NCBI GenBank assembly: GCA_036897485.1
Contig: JAYMTF010000188.1
Span: 1-46,926 of the forward strand
Origin: Pelargonium nanum
Taxonomy: Eukaryota > Streptophyta > Magnoliopsida > Geraniales > Geraniaceae
Direction: 5' to 3'
DNA length: 46,926 nt
The first letter of the stretch is position 1, and each line of letters begins with the position of its first letter. A program made the position numbers and the translations under genes. This document shows, piece after piece, positions 25,595 to 37,100 of the stretch. Under the pieces are notes generated by a model that saw nothing but the letters and a program-made list of their open reading frames with translations, was not told the origin of the DNA and did not search any database.

Positions 25595-28533
25595 TTAAGC
25601 AAGGATAGAATCTAAAGGCTTGGCCTCCAATTGGTCTTTCGCCAAGTCTTGTACCTTCTTTTCTTTGGCCAGCTTCTTCAGCCTTGCAAGCTCAAGGTCC
25701 TTGCTCATCTTCCTCCGGTACATCTCCGCGAACGTGATCGGCTCCTCCAGCACCGACTTCTCTCCCTCCCTGATCTTCAGAGGGTACACTGTTGCATCGG
25801 GAGCTGGGTTCTGGAACGTCGCAATCGATAATCGGCTCGAGTTTGAGTTCACCACAGCCTGGTGATCAGCATTCTTGAATCTCCCATTGCTCAGATACTA
25901 CACCAAATACAAGTACATTTATCCATTAGTTACTCAAAGTCCTACCATATAGTAACATAATATGAATTTAGAGCACATCACATTTATCTTTGGAAAAGAC
26001 AAAAAGAGTTGCCGTACGAAATTGATAGCTGGTTTTCTAGGCAACAAGACTTGATGGGTCTTAAATGATTTTGAATTTAAATATTTAACATTCATACTTA
26101 ACTTGTTCATGAAACATTATTTAAAAAAAAAACAAAAAGTTCAATAAGGACAACTGCACCCATCCTCCTCCTACATCCGTCTCTCAAACTATCATGATAT
26201 TTTTTCGTCTCGTTAATTATGAGACAATATCTACTACCCAACTCAATAAATCTATAATATATTATATATATAGTTGAGTGGTTAATCTTTGTTAATCTAT
26301 ACATACTATAAAAATTGGATAAAAAAATGAGGTTTAAAATGCATATTAGAGTGTCACGTCATCCAAATTTTAGTTTTAACATATATCTTCATTTTTTATG
26401 GACAAATTTTATCTTAATTACAAATCAAGACATTTTCAAATGCTACAACTTTTTTCTTAATTACAATTGACATATTTCCAAATTTCAAATTTGGTTAAGG
26501 TTTGGAAAGTCATGAATTGTAAACTTAAAAATTGTAATACAACAAGTAATGTTATTACCATAAGTTAATTGTTGTGTAAACCCTAATTTATAGGTATAAA
26601 TATATGTTTCTATTTGGTGTTCTTATAAAATGCACACACATGCGAGTTGGAAAGGAACAAATGATGTTGTTAAGAGATTAAATTATAAGTGTGAGTTCTC
26701 ATAAATAGAGAGAATTCATATTTATCTATTATTTTATTTTTATGTATTATATTTTGTAGAATAATATGTTTATTTTATTATTTTCATTCTTTCAATATAA
26801 CAAAAAAATTACTAATATACAAATTGTATGATACGCAATATAATCAAACAAATTAAAATTTTATGTGTATTTCACATACAAAATACAAATGCACTTACAA
26901 GTGTGTCGGTCTAAAAAATTTGAATAATGTTGATTATATATGAATTTAAAAGTGTGATCTTAGTTTTATGTAATGAAAAAAAAATCTCATATTCCGTGTA
27001 ACGCACAAAACAAAAATTAGTATTTGAAAAAATGTCAAATATAATGATATATATCAAAAACAAAATTGCTAAATGCATTAATTAATTTCGAGTATGCACC
27101 ATTAAATAACATAGGTCTTATTTAAATGTGGATAGATGTCCAATAAAATACACCATTAAATTATATTACTTGTATGGTCACGGATTGATATACGCGTAGG
27201 TGGAAAGCTATCCCATCAATTTTTTCAGTCTCATTAATTATGAGACATGTTGTACCTTTTTTTTTTTTGAAAACGGATTGATCCGCTAAATCTTAAATTT
27301 TTAATGAAGCGTGAACTCATTTATTGGTAAAGAAGATTTTTTTTTTTTTGAAACAAAGATGAGTTGTCAGTTCTTGTTTTTTTTTTTAAATACAGTATGT
27401 TATTTCTTGTTTATATATGGAAAAATGTCTATTCTAATGAAATATATCAAAAACAAAATTGCTAAATGCATGAATTAATTTGGAGTATGTGGTGGTTCTC
27501 AAAAAATAAAAATATATATATATATTTGGAGTATGTGTGTATATATAAACTTACATGACCATGGTCTCCGAGGTTGACCACAAAAGCTCCCTCCACAGGC
27601 TGAACGGTGATCCAGGTCTTGCCGTCGTCTCTGGTGGCCTGAAGACCACCGACTTGGTCCTGTAGCAAGAGCGTGATGGTTCCAGGGTCGGTGTGTCGCT
27701 TCAGGCCCAGCGTCAGATCCGGCTGCGGACACTTGGGATAGTAATTGACCACCACTTTCTGGTCCATGTCTACACAGGCCTTGGTCAGCGCCTCCTTCTC
27801 CAACCCCATCGCCTCCGACAATACCTCTAGAAGCTTGCAGGCCAGTCCCATCAGCTTCTCGCTGTACTCCTCCGTCACCGCCTTCCACGCCTCCGGCTTG
27901 TCCGGCCACCGCGAGTAGTCGCGGTTTCTGATCGGATACGAAAAGTACGTTACAATCTCCCTCCAATCTTGCACCGCTTCGCCCTAAAATTTGATTCAAA
28001 ATTCATCGAATTAGCGATCACACAAAACGTATTGTGCTTCGATTCAGAGTAAAATAAGTAACAATTGAGTTCGAATTTGATTCAATTCTTCGAATTAGCG
28101 ATCACGCAAAATGTATTGTACTTCGATTCAGAGTAAAATAAGTAAGAACTGAGTTCGAATTTGTTACCTGTAAGTGGCTGGAGACGATGAAGCCTCCTTT
28201 CTTGCCGCCGGACATGTCGAAGCGGAGCTTCTCCTCGGGAGGGAGAGCGAAGAACTCGCGAGCGAGTTGAGTCATGTTGGAGATGAGTCCGGCGTCGACG
28301 CCGTGATCAACGACCTGGAAAACGCCCCAGTCCTCGCAGGCCTCGACGATTTTCTGGCAGATTTGGGCCCGGCGGCCGTCAACCTCGTCGATGCCGGCGA
28401 GTGAGATGACGGGGATTTGGTCGCTGAAGTTGTTGTAGGCGACCTTGGGGCGCTCGTCCTCGTCACGGACGAAGCTGGACTGGAGAGTCTTCTCGCCGGC
28501 GAGGGCGGTGAGAGTTGCCGGAGGTGGCGCCAT
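25595..28533 (-). CDS. F3H: Flavanone 3-hydroxylase (naringenin 3-dioxygenase)
   Basis: F3H is a soluble 2-oxoglutarate/Fe(II) dioxygenase that converts naringenin to dihydrokaempferol, the step before flavonols, anthocyanins and proanthocyanidins. Three exons join to 365 aa, the usual length: 28168-28533, 27555-27983, 25595-25897. Iron ligands are His219 and Asp221 (KRHTDPGT) and His277 (NADHQAV). The 2-oxoglutarate pair is Arg287 and Ser289 ([14 protein letters not shown]). The conserved stretches [21 protein letters not shown]-type (split at exon 1/2), SRWPDKPE and [14 protein letters not shown] are all present and nothing appears missing. The gene is GC-rich in exons 1 and 2 but sits in AT-rich flanks. 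Intron 1 is 184 bases; intron 2 is 1657 bases and full of repeats. Start and stop are unambiguous by family alignment. Confidence 0.97.
26207..26225. repeat. Near-palindromic repeat unit, copy 1 (F3H intron 2)
   Basis: The word GTCTCGTTAATTATGAGAC is a near-palindrome preceded by a T run. An almost identical copy, also preceded by a T run, lies at 27228-27246 in the same intron. Confidence 0.7.
26296..27021 (+). mobile_element. Helitron-like non-autonomous relic in F3H intron 2
   Basis: The left end is A|TCTATACATACTATAAAAAT, which resembles the 5' TC...TATAAAA start of many plant Helitrons. The right end has a CCGTGTAACGCAC degenerate hairpin followed by an A-rich stretch and TTAGT, close to the Helitron pattern of a hairpin 10-12 bases before CTRRT. 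The host bases would be A before and T at the end, as for Helitron insertion. The 726-base interior is AT-rich and codes for no Rep/helicase. The terminal CTAG is imperfect and the hairpin has decayed, so it is an old copy, and the family call is tentative. Confidence 0.5.
27029..27096 (+). repeat. Direct repeat copy A in F3H intron 2
   Basis: About 68 bases sharing ATATATCAAAAACAAAATTG and then CTAAATGCAT, AATTAATTT and GAGTATG with copy B at 27421-27488. The copies are about 390 bases apart and in the same orientation. Confidence 0.75.
27228..27246. repeat. Near-palindromic repeat unit, copy 2 (F3H intron 2)
   Basis: GTCTCATTAATTATGAGAC matches copy 1 at 26207-26225 at all but one position. 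The two copies bracket the Helitron-like relic without abutting it. Confidence 0.7.
27421..27488 (+). repeat. Direct repeat copy B in F3H intron 2
   Basis: Second copy of the unit at 27029-27096, lying about 65 bases inside the splice donor of exon 2. A shorter echo of its end (TTTGGAGTATGTG) recurs at about 27523. Confidence 0.75.
27988..28157. repeat. Tandem duplication filling F3H intron 1
   Basis: Two head-to-tail copies of an 84-86 base unit, at 27988-28073 and 28074-28157, share CGAATTAGCGATCAC, CTTCGATTCAGAGTAAAATA and GAGTTCGAATTTG. They differ at only a few positions. Together they make up nearly all of the 184-base intron. Confidence 0.9.
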
Positions 28534-28630
28534 GGAGGAGTGACGTCAGAGCACGAGGAAGAGGTGTCCGGAAAATAGGGGTAAATTGTAGAGAGTGAAT
28601 GTGTGATGGAGGATGGTTAGTGTGGGGTGG

Positions 28631-28723
28631 TATATAAGGTTGGGACTTGGGAAGGGAGGTGAGTGAGGTGTGGCAGCTGCAACTACTCATGTGTTAGAGC
28701 CCTTCTCTCGTGCTACCAACCCG
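28631..28723 (-). promoter_or_regulatory. F3H core promoter with MYB- and bHLH-type motifs
   Basis: About 100 bases upstream of the F3H start codon is a TATATA word (28631-28636). Further upstream are two E-box words, CAGCTG (28674-28679) and CATGTG (28688-28693), and an ACCAACCC word (28715-28722) that fits the AC-type MYB recognition element. Flavonoid structural genes are commonly controlled by MYB or MYB-bHLH-WD40 complexes through such sites. E-boxes are short and frequent by chance, so function is inferred. Confidence 0.4.
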
Positions 28724-31167
28724 CACTTCTTCTAGAATATATATATATTATTTTATAATACCATGATAGATTATATTAAGAAGTAACGTTTCACCTCCTT
28801 TCAAAAAAAAAAGTAACGTTTCCCCTAAAAAAAATAAATAAATTAGAGTAAACAGACATCAAATTATTACAGACCTAATGTTTATCCTGACTTTTAGAGA
28901 CTGGTTCGGTTAACTGATGCGCTGGAGCGTTCTATTAATATACAAAATTTCAGCATTAAGGTGGTTTTCGAAGAGTACATGTCTAATGTCCGCTAAGGTA
29001 GCTCCACAGTCTACTCTGATTCCAGAAGTCACATAACATCTAAGCGTAAGTCCCTGTAGAGAGTTAGAGAATCTGTTAAAATACAAGCATTTATAATATT
29101 GTTGGTAAAAATAAAGTTACATGCTGATAAAATTGTTTATGTTTCAGCGCTATAGGCTGAGGACGGGCCACTAACAAAAAAAAGAATAAAAAAGGGGGTT
29201 TCTTCTATAATCTTATTTTGTAAATGTATATGAATGTTTTCCCCCACTATTCTACATGTTTGACCTTTTTTCCTTCTAGTTTTTACTATGATAAATGTAA
29301 TGGGAGCAAAGCTTTGCAGAACAGGTGGTTAGTATTTTCATTTTAAAAAGGTTTAAAGAGGTGTTGGTTTTTTTTTTTTTGAAATCAAGAGATGTTAGTA
29401 TTATACATTTCATCTTATATTTTTATAAACATGTACATGTGTTAGGCAAAAAACAATAACTAGCATGTTATGTGAGTATTATTTACGGTTCATGCATATA
29501 AGGTGTAAGGCAAAAAACACTAACTCCTGATTTGACAATAGATAAGGTGAGACCCACACAAATTTTGAAGAGAGAAATAAGAATTAAATGACTGAGAATA
29601 CGCCACGTCAATCTACATGTAACATACATGTAAAGATCTTCTCTCATATTAATTTTAAAATATATAATTGTCACGTAAATTAACATGTCATTTTCCATAA
29701 AATTTGAGGCATCCGACATTTATATTTATGAAACTCATATGGTTGGTAAATTGGTTGCTTGAGACAAATAGGAGGAAAAGATTAATTGAGCGAGTTGCCC
29801 AAAAAGAAGAAACTATATATACAACTAACCCATCACGTGATATATCTTCACCGCATAAATGTCCATCCTAACTCCCTTATGTTCTGCTACTCATGCACGT
29901 GTCCAACTCCTCCCAATTAACTCAACTAATTAAATCTCAATAAAACTATGTCTATTCTCATGTCTCACCAACAACAAATACATATTGTCCTTCAAGGAAA
30001 TAAAAATATAAACATCAAATAGATACTATACTATGTTTTTTATCAACAAACAAGTACTTTTTATTTAAAGGTTTTCTCTATAAAGAAAAACAGCAGTTAA
30101 GCACCCGAGAAAAAAAAAAAAAACGCGTGGGAAAACATGCGACAACATGCAACATGTTTTGATATTGAAAGCTATGTAAAACCAATCAATTTTTGAGCTG
30201 TGATATCAAAATTTGAAGGATCTCAGTTCTCATATACAAGCTAGGCCGCTAAAGTGACCACTTGAACTAGAAAGTGATTTGCAAATGTCCCAAATTTTCT
30301 CAACACTAGCACATTGAGATGATAATAAAAAAACACTCATTGAGTCCACATGTGAACATTACATAAAAATATAATATTGTAGTAACTATTCACCCATAAT
30401 ATGATAATAACAAAAACACTCATTCAGTTAGTTCTTATTAATATAAAACACAAACTAATTTCTTCCAAAATTTTCTCAGAATAAAAATACACGACAATAA
30501 ACATAAAACATATATAGGCAATACCTAAAAGAAGTTAAGGCTATGGTTAAAATTTTGAAAATTGAGAGAAAATCAAAACGATCTTTTTTTATTACTTGTG
30601 TTTTACAATTTTGAATGATGATGTGATTTAATTTAATTTTCTATAGTGGCAATCACTATCATTCTAAATTGAAACAAATAAACCATGTAAATAGGGAAAT
30701 GAATAAAATGTCAATTGCATAATTTAATAAATGTTGGCACATATTGTTAGAGTGAGACTACTATAATAAAGGATGTGGGCACAAATATGGTTATTGATGC
30801 CCAACAAATTATTAATTGCAGCCAACACTTGTTGCAAAGTCATGAGTGGAAGATCAACACTTGGTGTTAGGCCAAATTCAAGCTCACCATCTTGGGGTGA
30901 GGCTGGACATGTGAGAACACGACCTTTTTAGTTATTTGATTTTACAAATCTTGAAAGAAGTGAAGTTAACTCAATATCATATATATAACGGGAGAAAGCT
31001 CAACCAGTATATCAAATGACGATTGTCTTCACATTCTTTCGATGATGTGAGATACATATCAACAATATATTACCGAATTATTCCCCAATATTTCTATGCA
31101 TCATCAATTATAATTATGTACATGAAATAATTTACTGTACTATTCTAGCTCTACCTGCCCTCATAAG
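28724..31167. other. AT-rich intergenic stretch between F3H and TRA1
   Basis: No gene is recognised in about 2.4 kb. It contains a short (AT)n run near 28737-28749, poly-T and poly-A runs, and a duplicated AAGTAACGTTTC word at about 28781 and 28811. The right end should carry the TRA1 3' UTR. Confidence 0.4.
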
Positions 31168-34100
31168 TCAAAACCAAGGATGCCATGTTGGATCCATCAT
31201 GCATAAATTCCTAGGTGTCAAAGCAGCCTCAACCAATTCTGCGACTCCCCTTTGCACTGACTGTGGTTGCTCCATCTCATTTTCTTCCTGCAACCATTAA
31301 TCAACATTCATATATAAACATTTGATATGATTCTTTTTTTGATAAGCGACGGGACAGCAGGCCTACAAAGGCCTGTGTTTCTCACCCCCTACCCCTTGTG
31401 GGGCGTCACCCGAGTTAGTTGTTAGTTCTCCCCTTAAATCCATAAATCCCACCCCATATCGTCGACAATGAGACTCGAACCTGAGACCTCAAAGGAAATC
31501 TAAAGCGCATCAACCGCTTGGCCCAACAACAATCTTTTGTACATCCAATCATGAACTAATCCATAACGCTTAATACAACCTAGCTAGCCATTGATCAACC
31601 TTAATTTCGCCTAAAAGGAGAATAGTTGCAAGGAAGAGAAAAGTGCATAACGGACAACTTACCTCTTCCGGGAAGAATTGTGGGGATATTCCATTGATCC
31701 GCCCAATGACGTGCTCAACATTGGTGATCACTTTAAGCTTGAAGTCTGCGGGATTCATGCTACTCCCTCCAGCAACAGATCCCGGGGGCATCCCAAGTGG
31801 TCTCTTCCACGACCAGGATAGGAGCTCATCACGGAAAAACATGGCTAATTGATGCCATAGATGCTGACTTTGCTGCAATACAAAACATGGATGCATATTA
31901 GTTAATTCAATCGTCATGATACGAAGCATTGCAGTTGATATGTGAAAACTCACTTTAGGTGAAGCAACAGCCTGTGCAGCAGCAGCCATTGCAGATACAA
32001 TAAGCCCTTCTACTCCGAAATGGGAGAAAAAAGCTTGCATGTTCCTCGTCAAACGGAAAGGAACCGGTTCGTTGAACTCTATCATTCCATTGGCATCGTA
32101 TGTTGGATGGAAATCTGTCTGGAATATTTTCCCAGTGTTCTTGGCAAATAGAATCTTATTAGGGGACCTTCCTCCAATCTGTAGCATGAAAGTCATGAAA
32201 CTTGAAAGTGCCAACTGGATAGCAAATTGCTTTTTGTAAGCCCACATATGATTGCCACTCAGAAGAGTTTTATACATGTATTGAGAGAATATGCTTTCAG
32301 GCACAACGGATTTGGTTATGTCATTATAAGCATGGAGGCGGAGATCAACAACAGCTTCAGGAGAGATCTGGCCGGATATAGCTTGGTTCAACTGCTCCTT
32401 GAAAAGGGTAATGGGAAGATCTGCTTCTCGGTCATACCTTGCACAATAGTTCTCATACACCTCGAGGAAGGTGCCGTAGGTTAAATCGTCTTCAACCATG
32501 CGGACCTGTGTTTCAGAAGTAATAAGACATAAAGTTTTCACAAATCTCCATAAATTTATAACATACACGATCATCAAGAAAACATGTAGCAAAAGAACAT
32601 AATTCTTGGTGGAACCAACAGAACAGGTCCCACAACATGAGTGTCAAATGCTTTATATGCTATTGGAGAAAACTCAAGGAAATGGAATTAATATGAGATT
32701 CAGATCATCACCTGAGACCAAACAGGAATTATAATTGGTGTGTGAATGCATATGTGTCGGCGTCTTGATTCCTTGTGCTTATCGAACATCTGGTTCATCA
32801 CACGGAAAAGCTGCAGTATCCGTTCATCACTTCTAGCATTGGGGGTTAAAGATGTCTGGACAACAAAGTGACGTTGAGAGCCATCAGAACCGATTAGAGT
32901 TAAGCGGCGGAAACTGCTTCCATGCCTTCGCACAATGGGAATATCAGCTCCAACCCTGTCCAACTTCACTGTGTGGTCAGGTGCAATTTCCTGCAAGGTT
33001 TAACAACACATTATAATAGGAACAGCACACAACTCAATAAAGTGGACCCAGTACCAAATAAATGTGATTATATGCCAGCTTCGGTTTAGTGGCAAGTTTT
33101 CGTTGAGGAATATTACTGTGGTAACAGCACAATCTAATACCAAAAGGCAGAGATCATGTTAATAGGGGTTAACCTGATCACTGAAATACTGTCCTGGAAC
33201 CTCCACATCAACAACATGGAAGTCATGTAACACCTTGCTTTCCTCTTCCAGCTTCAGCACAGCTGGAAACTTGTCCTCGACATTGTTTTGGAGAACATTT
33301 TTCCAAAGTTTCAATCTCTCCGTCAGATCAGAAAGAGTGGCTGGGAAAGTAGTTGTGCTTTCTGGATCAAGATCACGCTCAAAATCCTGCTTGTATTCTC
33401 TTACAAAATCAACATGCTTGTTGACAGCATCTGCTGAGAAGCAAGCTCTGCACACACCAGAGAGCTCTTTCTTGAGAGATTGGGGCACGTCCGCTGTAGT
33501 GGCAGTTGGGTACTTGTAGCAGCGGTGGAGAAGAGCATTGACCACCGCAAGAAGTCTCTCCTCGGGAAGGGTAACAAACCTTGAACCAATTTCTGTTAGC
33601 AGAATCTGAAAAAAATAAGAACGGAATATTAGGAAGTATGCCATTTACTAGAGAACTTGACACTCTATTAACATGCACATGAACATAAAGTAAGAAACAC
33701 AATCCTCCTTTTTTCTTCTAAATGTCAGGGGTTTACTCCATGAGTACATCACACTAAAACTATTTTGGATCTTTGAATGCTCAAGGAAAAGAAATGTAGA
33801 TGAGAACCTTAGTGATAACTTCAAATTCTAACAGGCTGAAACAAAAGCAGCTACAACAACCAAAAGGTATAAAGTTCATAAAAACTAAATTTCTAACTTA
33901 GTTTCCTCAATTTGTCAAAGGTTCAGCGTAGCATAAACAGACTTTGATTTTATGAGATACTATCAACAACAAACTATTCACAAATAGACAAGGTGCAACA
34001 GGAATCATTGTTAAAATAAGAATTCTTGAATAATATTCATCACCTCAAGTTCACTGGCCAAATTAGTATGCTTGCTTCTTAGAGCTTCCATAATATCCTT

Positions 34101-37100
34101 TGCAGCATCAAAAGCACTTGCAGCAGAAGCTCCAAGACTCAGGGCACCAGTTCGCCTAAATGTATTTTGCCCACCTTCATTCATAGTTGAAGCACTTTGT
34201 TGCAGAGGTTGTTCGTTCCCTGAATGCACACTGCCCTCTGTAGTGTTGGATCTTTCAGATTCTTGCCCATGAGAGTTTCCACCATCACGTGATCCTAAAC
34301 AACTAGATTGAGTGCCTTGATGAACTTGATTGCTGGTACCTAAAGGCCCAGCACCACCATGACTTTGAGCTCTCATATTTCCGTTGGCCAAGCCAAGACC
34401 ACCACCAGAAACATTTTGCTGCATTCTTTGCTGAGCCATTGGAATCCTACTATTAAGTTCAGATTTATTTGCAACATCACGGCGCTCGAGCAAATATGTT
34501 CGCAACCAGTAATAAAGAGCCTGGAAGAACAGAGTAATAAAGTAATAAATTAAAACAAAAAACTCCAATATAATATCTATTCAAAACTACATAGAAAATA
34601 AGGAATAATGAAAAATGAAACAAAATCCATTGCAAACTAACATATTTTATATAATGTTCACCTGTGGATATACTGTGGCGATCTTTAGCAGTACAAGTTT
34701 GCAATGGGGTGCTTCAGTCCTCTGCAAGGATAGTAATAGCTGAGGAATCCAAGCAAGCCAAACCCAATGGGGTATTTGATCCATGTGCTTGTCGAATGCC
34801 CTCCCCACAGGCTCACTGGAAGTATCAAAGCTGAGAAGATATAGGACACGAGCAAGGTGGCTTCTGGAGTTAGAAATGCCATATTTTATACCTTGAAGAA
34901 AACAGCTGACCGCATATTCTAACCAAATTTCATCATGAGAATCCTTGTAAGCCTGTTAAAGACAAAATACCGGCATTTAAGTTGATGATGGCAGGGAAAG
35001 AATGGAAAACAGCTAAAAGTTATTACCATGTCACAATAATTTCCCCAGCTTATCCACCCCTTAGGCAAATTTTTGAATAGGCTGATAGCATTGGAATAAC
35101 CAAGGTTTGCACCCTCAGTATCATTTAACTTCAACAAGAAATCTCCATGGAGACGAAAAATTTCTGCCTTGTGTTTCACTGGAAAATATTCCAGATTAGT
35201 GCTATTGATCAAATTAAGGCCACTTGAAAGCTCTCCCTTCATATCAAGATAAGCCTTCGCCTGTTCTCTTATCTTAACAAAAGCTTCCTGAAACATATAA
35301 TATGCAAAATTATGTAATATCCACACCTCCTGTTCACCTACTAAATACCAAAGAAGCATTCAATAGTCGAAAGAATTACAGAGTTCTTTGAAGTAGGCAA
35401 GCAGAGGTTTAAGCACAATCAGATGAACCATCTTCTCTCATATCCACACAAGGTTCAAGATAATCATTGCAACATCTAAATAATTTGAATCCACCCTAAA
35501 ATTAATTCAAACCTATTTGAGGAATGATTACAACATAACAATTGAGATTTCTAAAAGAATAATCAATAAAATGATTAGGATTATCTTATAATTGATTTTT
35601 AAGGCACAGAAGTTTTACAAATCGTAACCATAAAATGGTGAACCCCTACGTTCATGAAAGAGACAGTCCTTTTCCTACCACCAAGAGTAAAAATGAAACT
35701 GATATTAATTTGCAATACCTGCACTTCCATGGTGGAATGGCCATACATCTTTTCAAGTATGGTCACACAAACATCATGAAGGCCTTGCTTGCGAGAAATG
35801 CCAGCGAGCTTATTGACATTCCATGCTTTGTCACGATAGCCAAGGTGATGAAGCTGCGGGTTTGTGGTACCGAAATCCTTAAATGCATCTATAACAGCAT
35901 TATACATTTCATTCCTCCATTGAATCAAATCACACCAAACAGACATATTATCCCACTCATTTGGTGTTCTCAGTCTCCATGTTTCAAGAATGTCCTTAAG
36001 ATCCGCATACAGGTTTCCATGCACACCAACAGAATTGCTAGAAAGTTTGTTTCCATTGGCAATGTCCAAAAGAATTCTGGCAGATTCTTTAACTTCAACT
36101 AACTGTTGGAACTGCTGCAATAGAGGAATTCTAGAATGAACAGACATCTCTGGCAATTGCCACCACTGCTCTAAAGCAAGATCAACACCTTTTCCCACAA
36201 TGTTTTCAGCATCACCTACACCATTTGTATTTTTATCATGCAAGGCAAAGAAGGCTTGAACCAGACGAAGCTTTAAAGTCTCTTCAACTTGAGCCTTTGG
36301 AATCACGTGATCCTTCATATACGTCCAATCTGGCAGTTTCCAAAGTGTGTCCAGTAGTATCTCGTAATGCTCAGTACTCTTTCCAAAATCTACCAATGCA
36401 TCCCACTGACTAAGTTGAATACCACAATGAATCCACTGCTCTTCCCAGAGGCACATCTCAGCTTTGGGTACTACATTGCTATATGTGCCTTGTGTTGCCT
36501 TTACCATAGCTTGGTAGAAAAGGTTTTGTGCACGCTGCCAATAACCATGCTGAACTAGACAAAGCCCAGCCTTGGTTTCTGATGTAGTAGACCTTTTCTT
36601 CAACAAGCCACACCTCATATCTTCTTCATTAAGCAACCGATAAAGCTCAGCCAAAGACTCGGCACACTTTGATTCATTCGAGAGCCACGTGACATGACTT
36701 TCTAGCAAAGCCAATGAGATATGCCAGGCATTGTAAGTTTTTCCAATATACTTAATGAGCTCACTTGGCATCCGAGGTTGAGGTTGGCTCAACTGGAGTC
36801 CTTCAAGAAGTGCTTGCACAACATTTGGCCTGCTGCCTTGCTGTTTCTTATGGTAATCTTTTGATAAGAGTGCAATCATTGGTTTAGCCAAAGTTACCTG
36901 TTCTTCTTTGTGCAGGGCCATCCACACAATAGGAAACACCAACACCCACAAATGATATGCAACATTTGCATCAGTGTGTGCCAGTTCTCTCAATGGAGTA
37001 ACAAGATCAGCCACCTAGAATTGAAAGTAAAGGTTAACAATATTAACGCAAAATACAGATTTTGATGCAGATCCTAAAGATAACGCCACAGGATTCCAAA

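Noticed and set aside
28174-28404. Plus-strand open frame within F3H exon 1
   Set aside because: It is an antisense reading of a GC-rich exon, and the minus strand is unambiguous F3H.
35599-37014. Reading the large TRA1 FAT exon as a separate gene starting at 37014
   Set aside because: The first codon is GTG directly after an acceptor AG, and the frame joins in phase with the upstream exon at 37141-37570. It is an internal exon.
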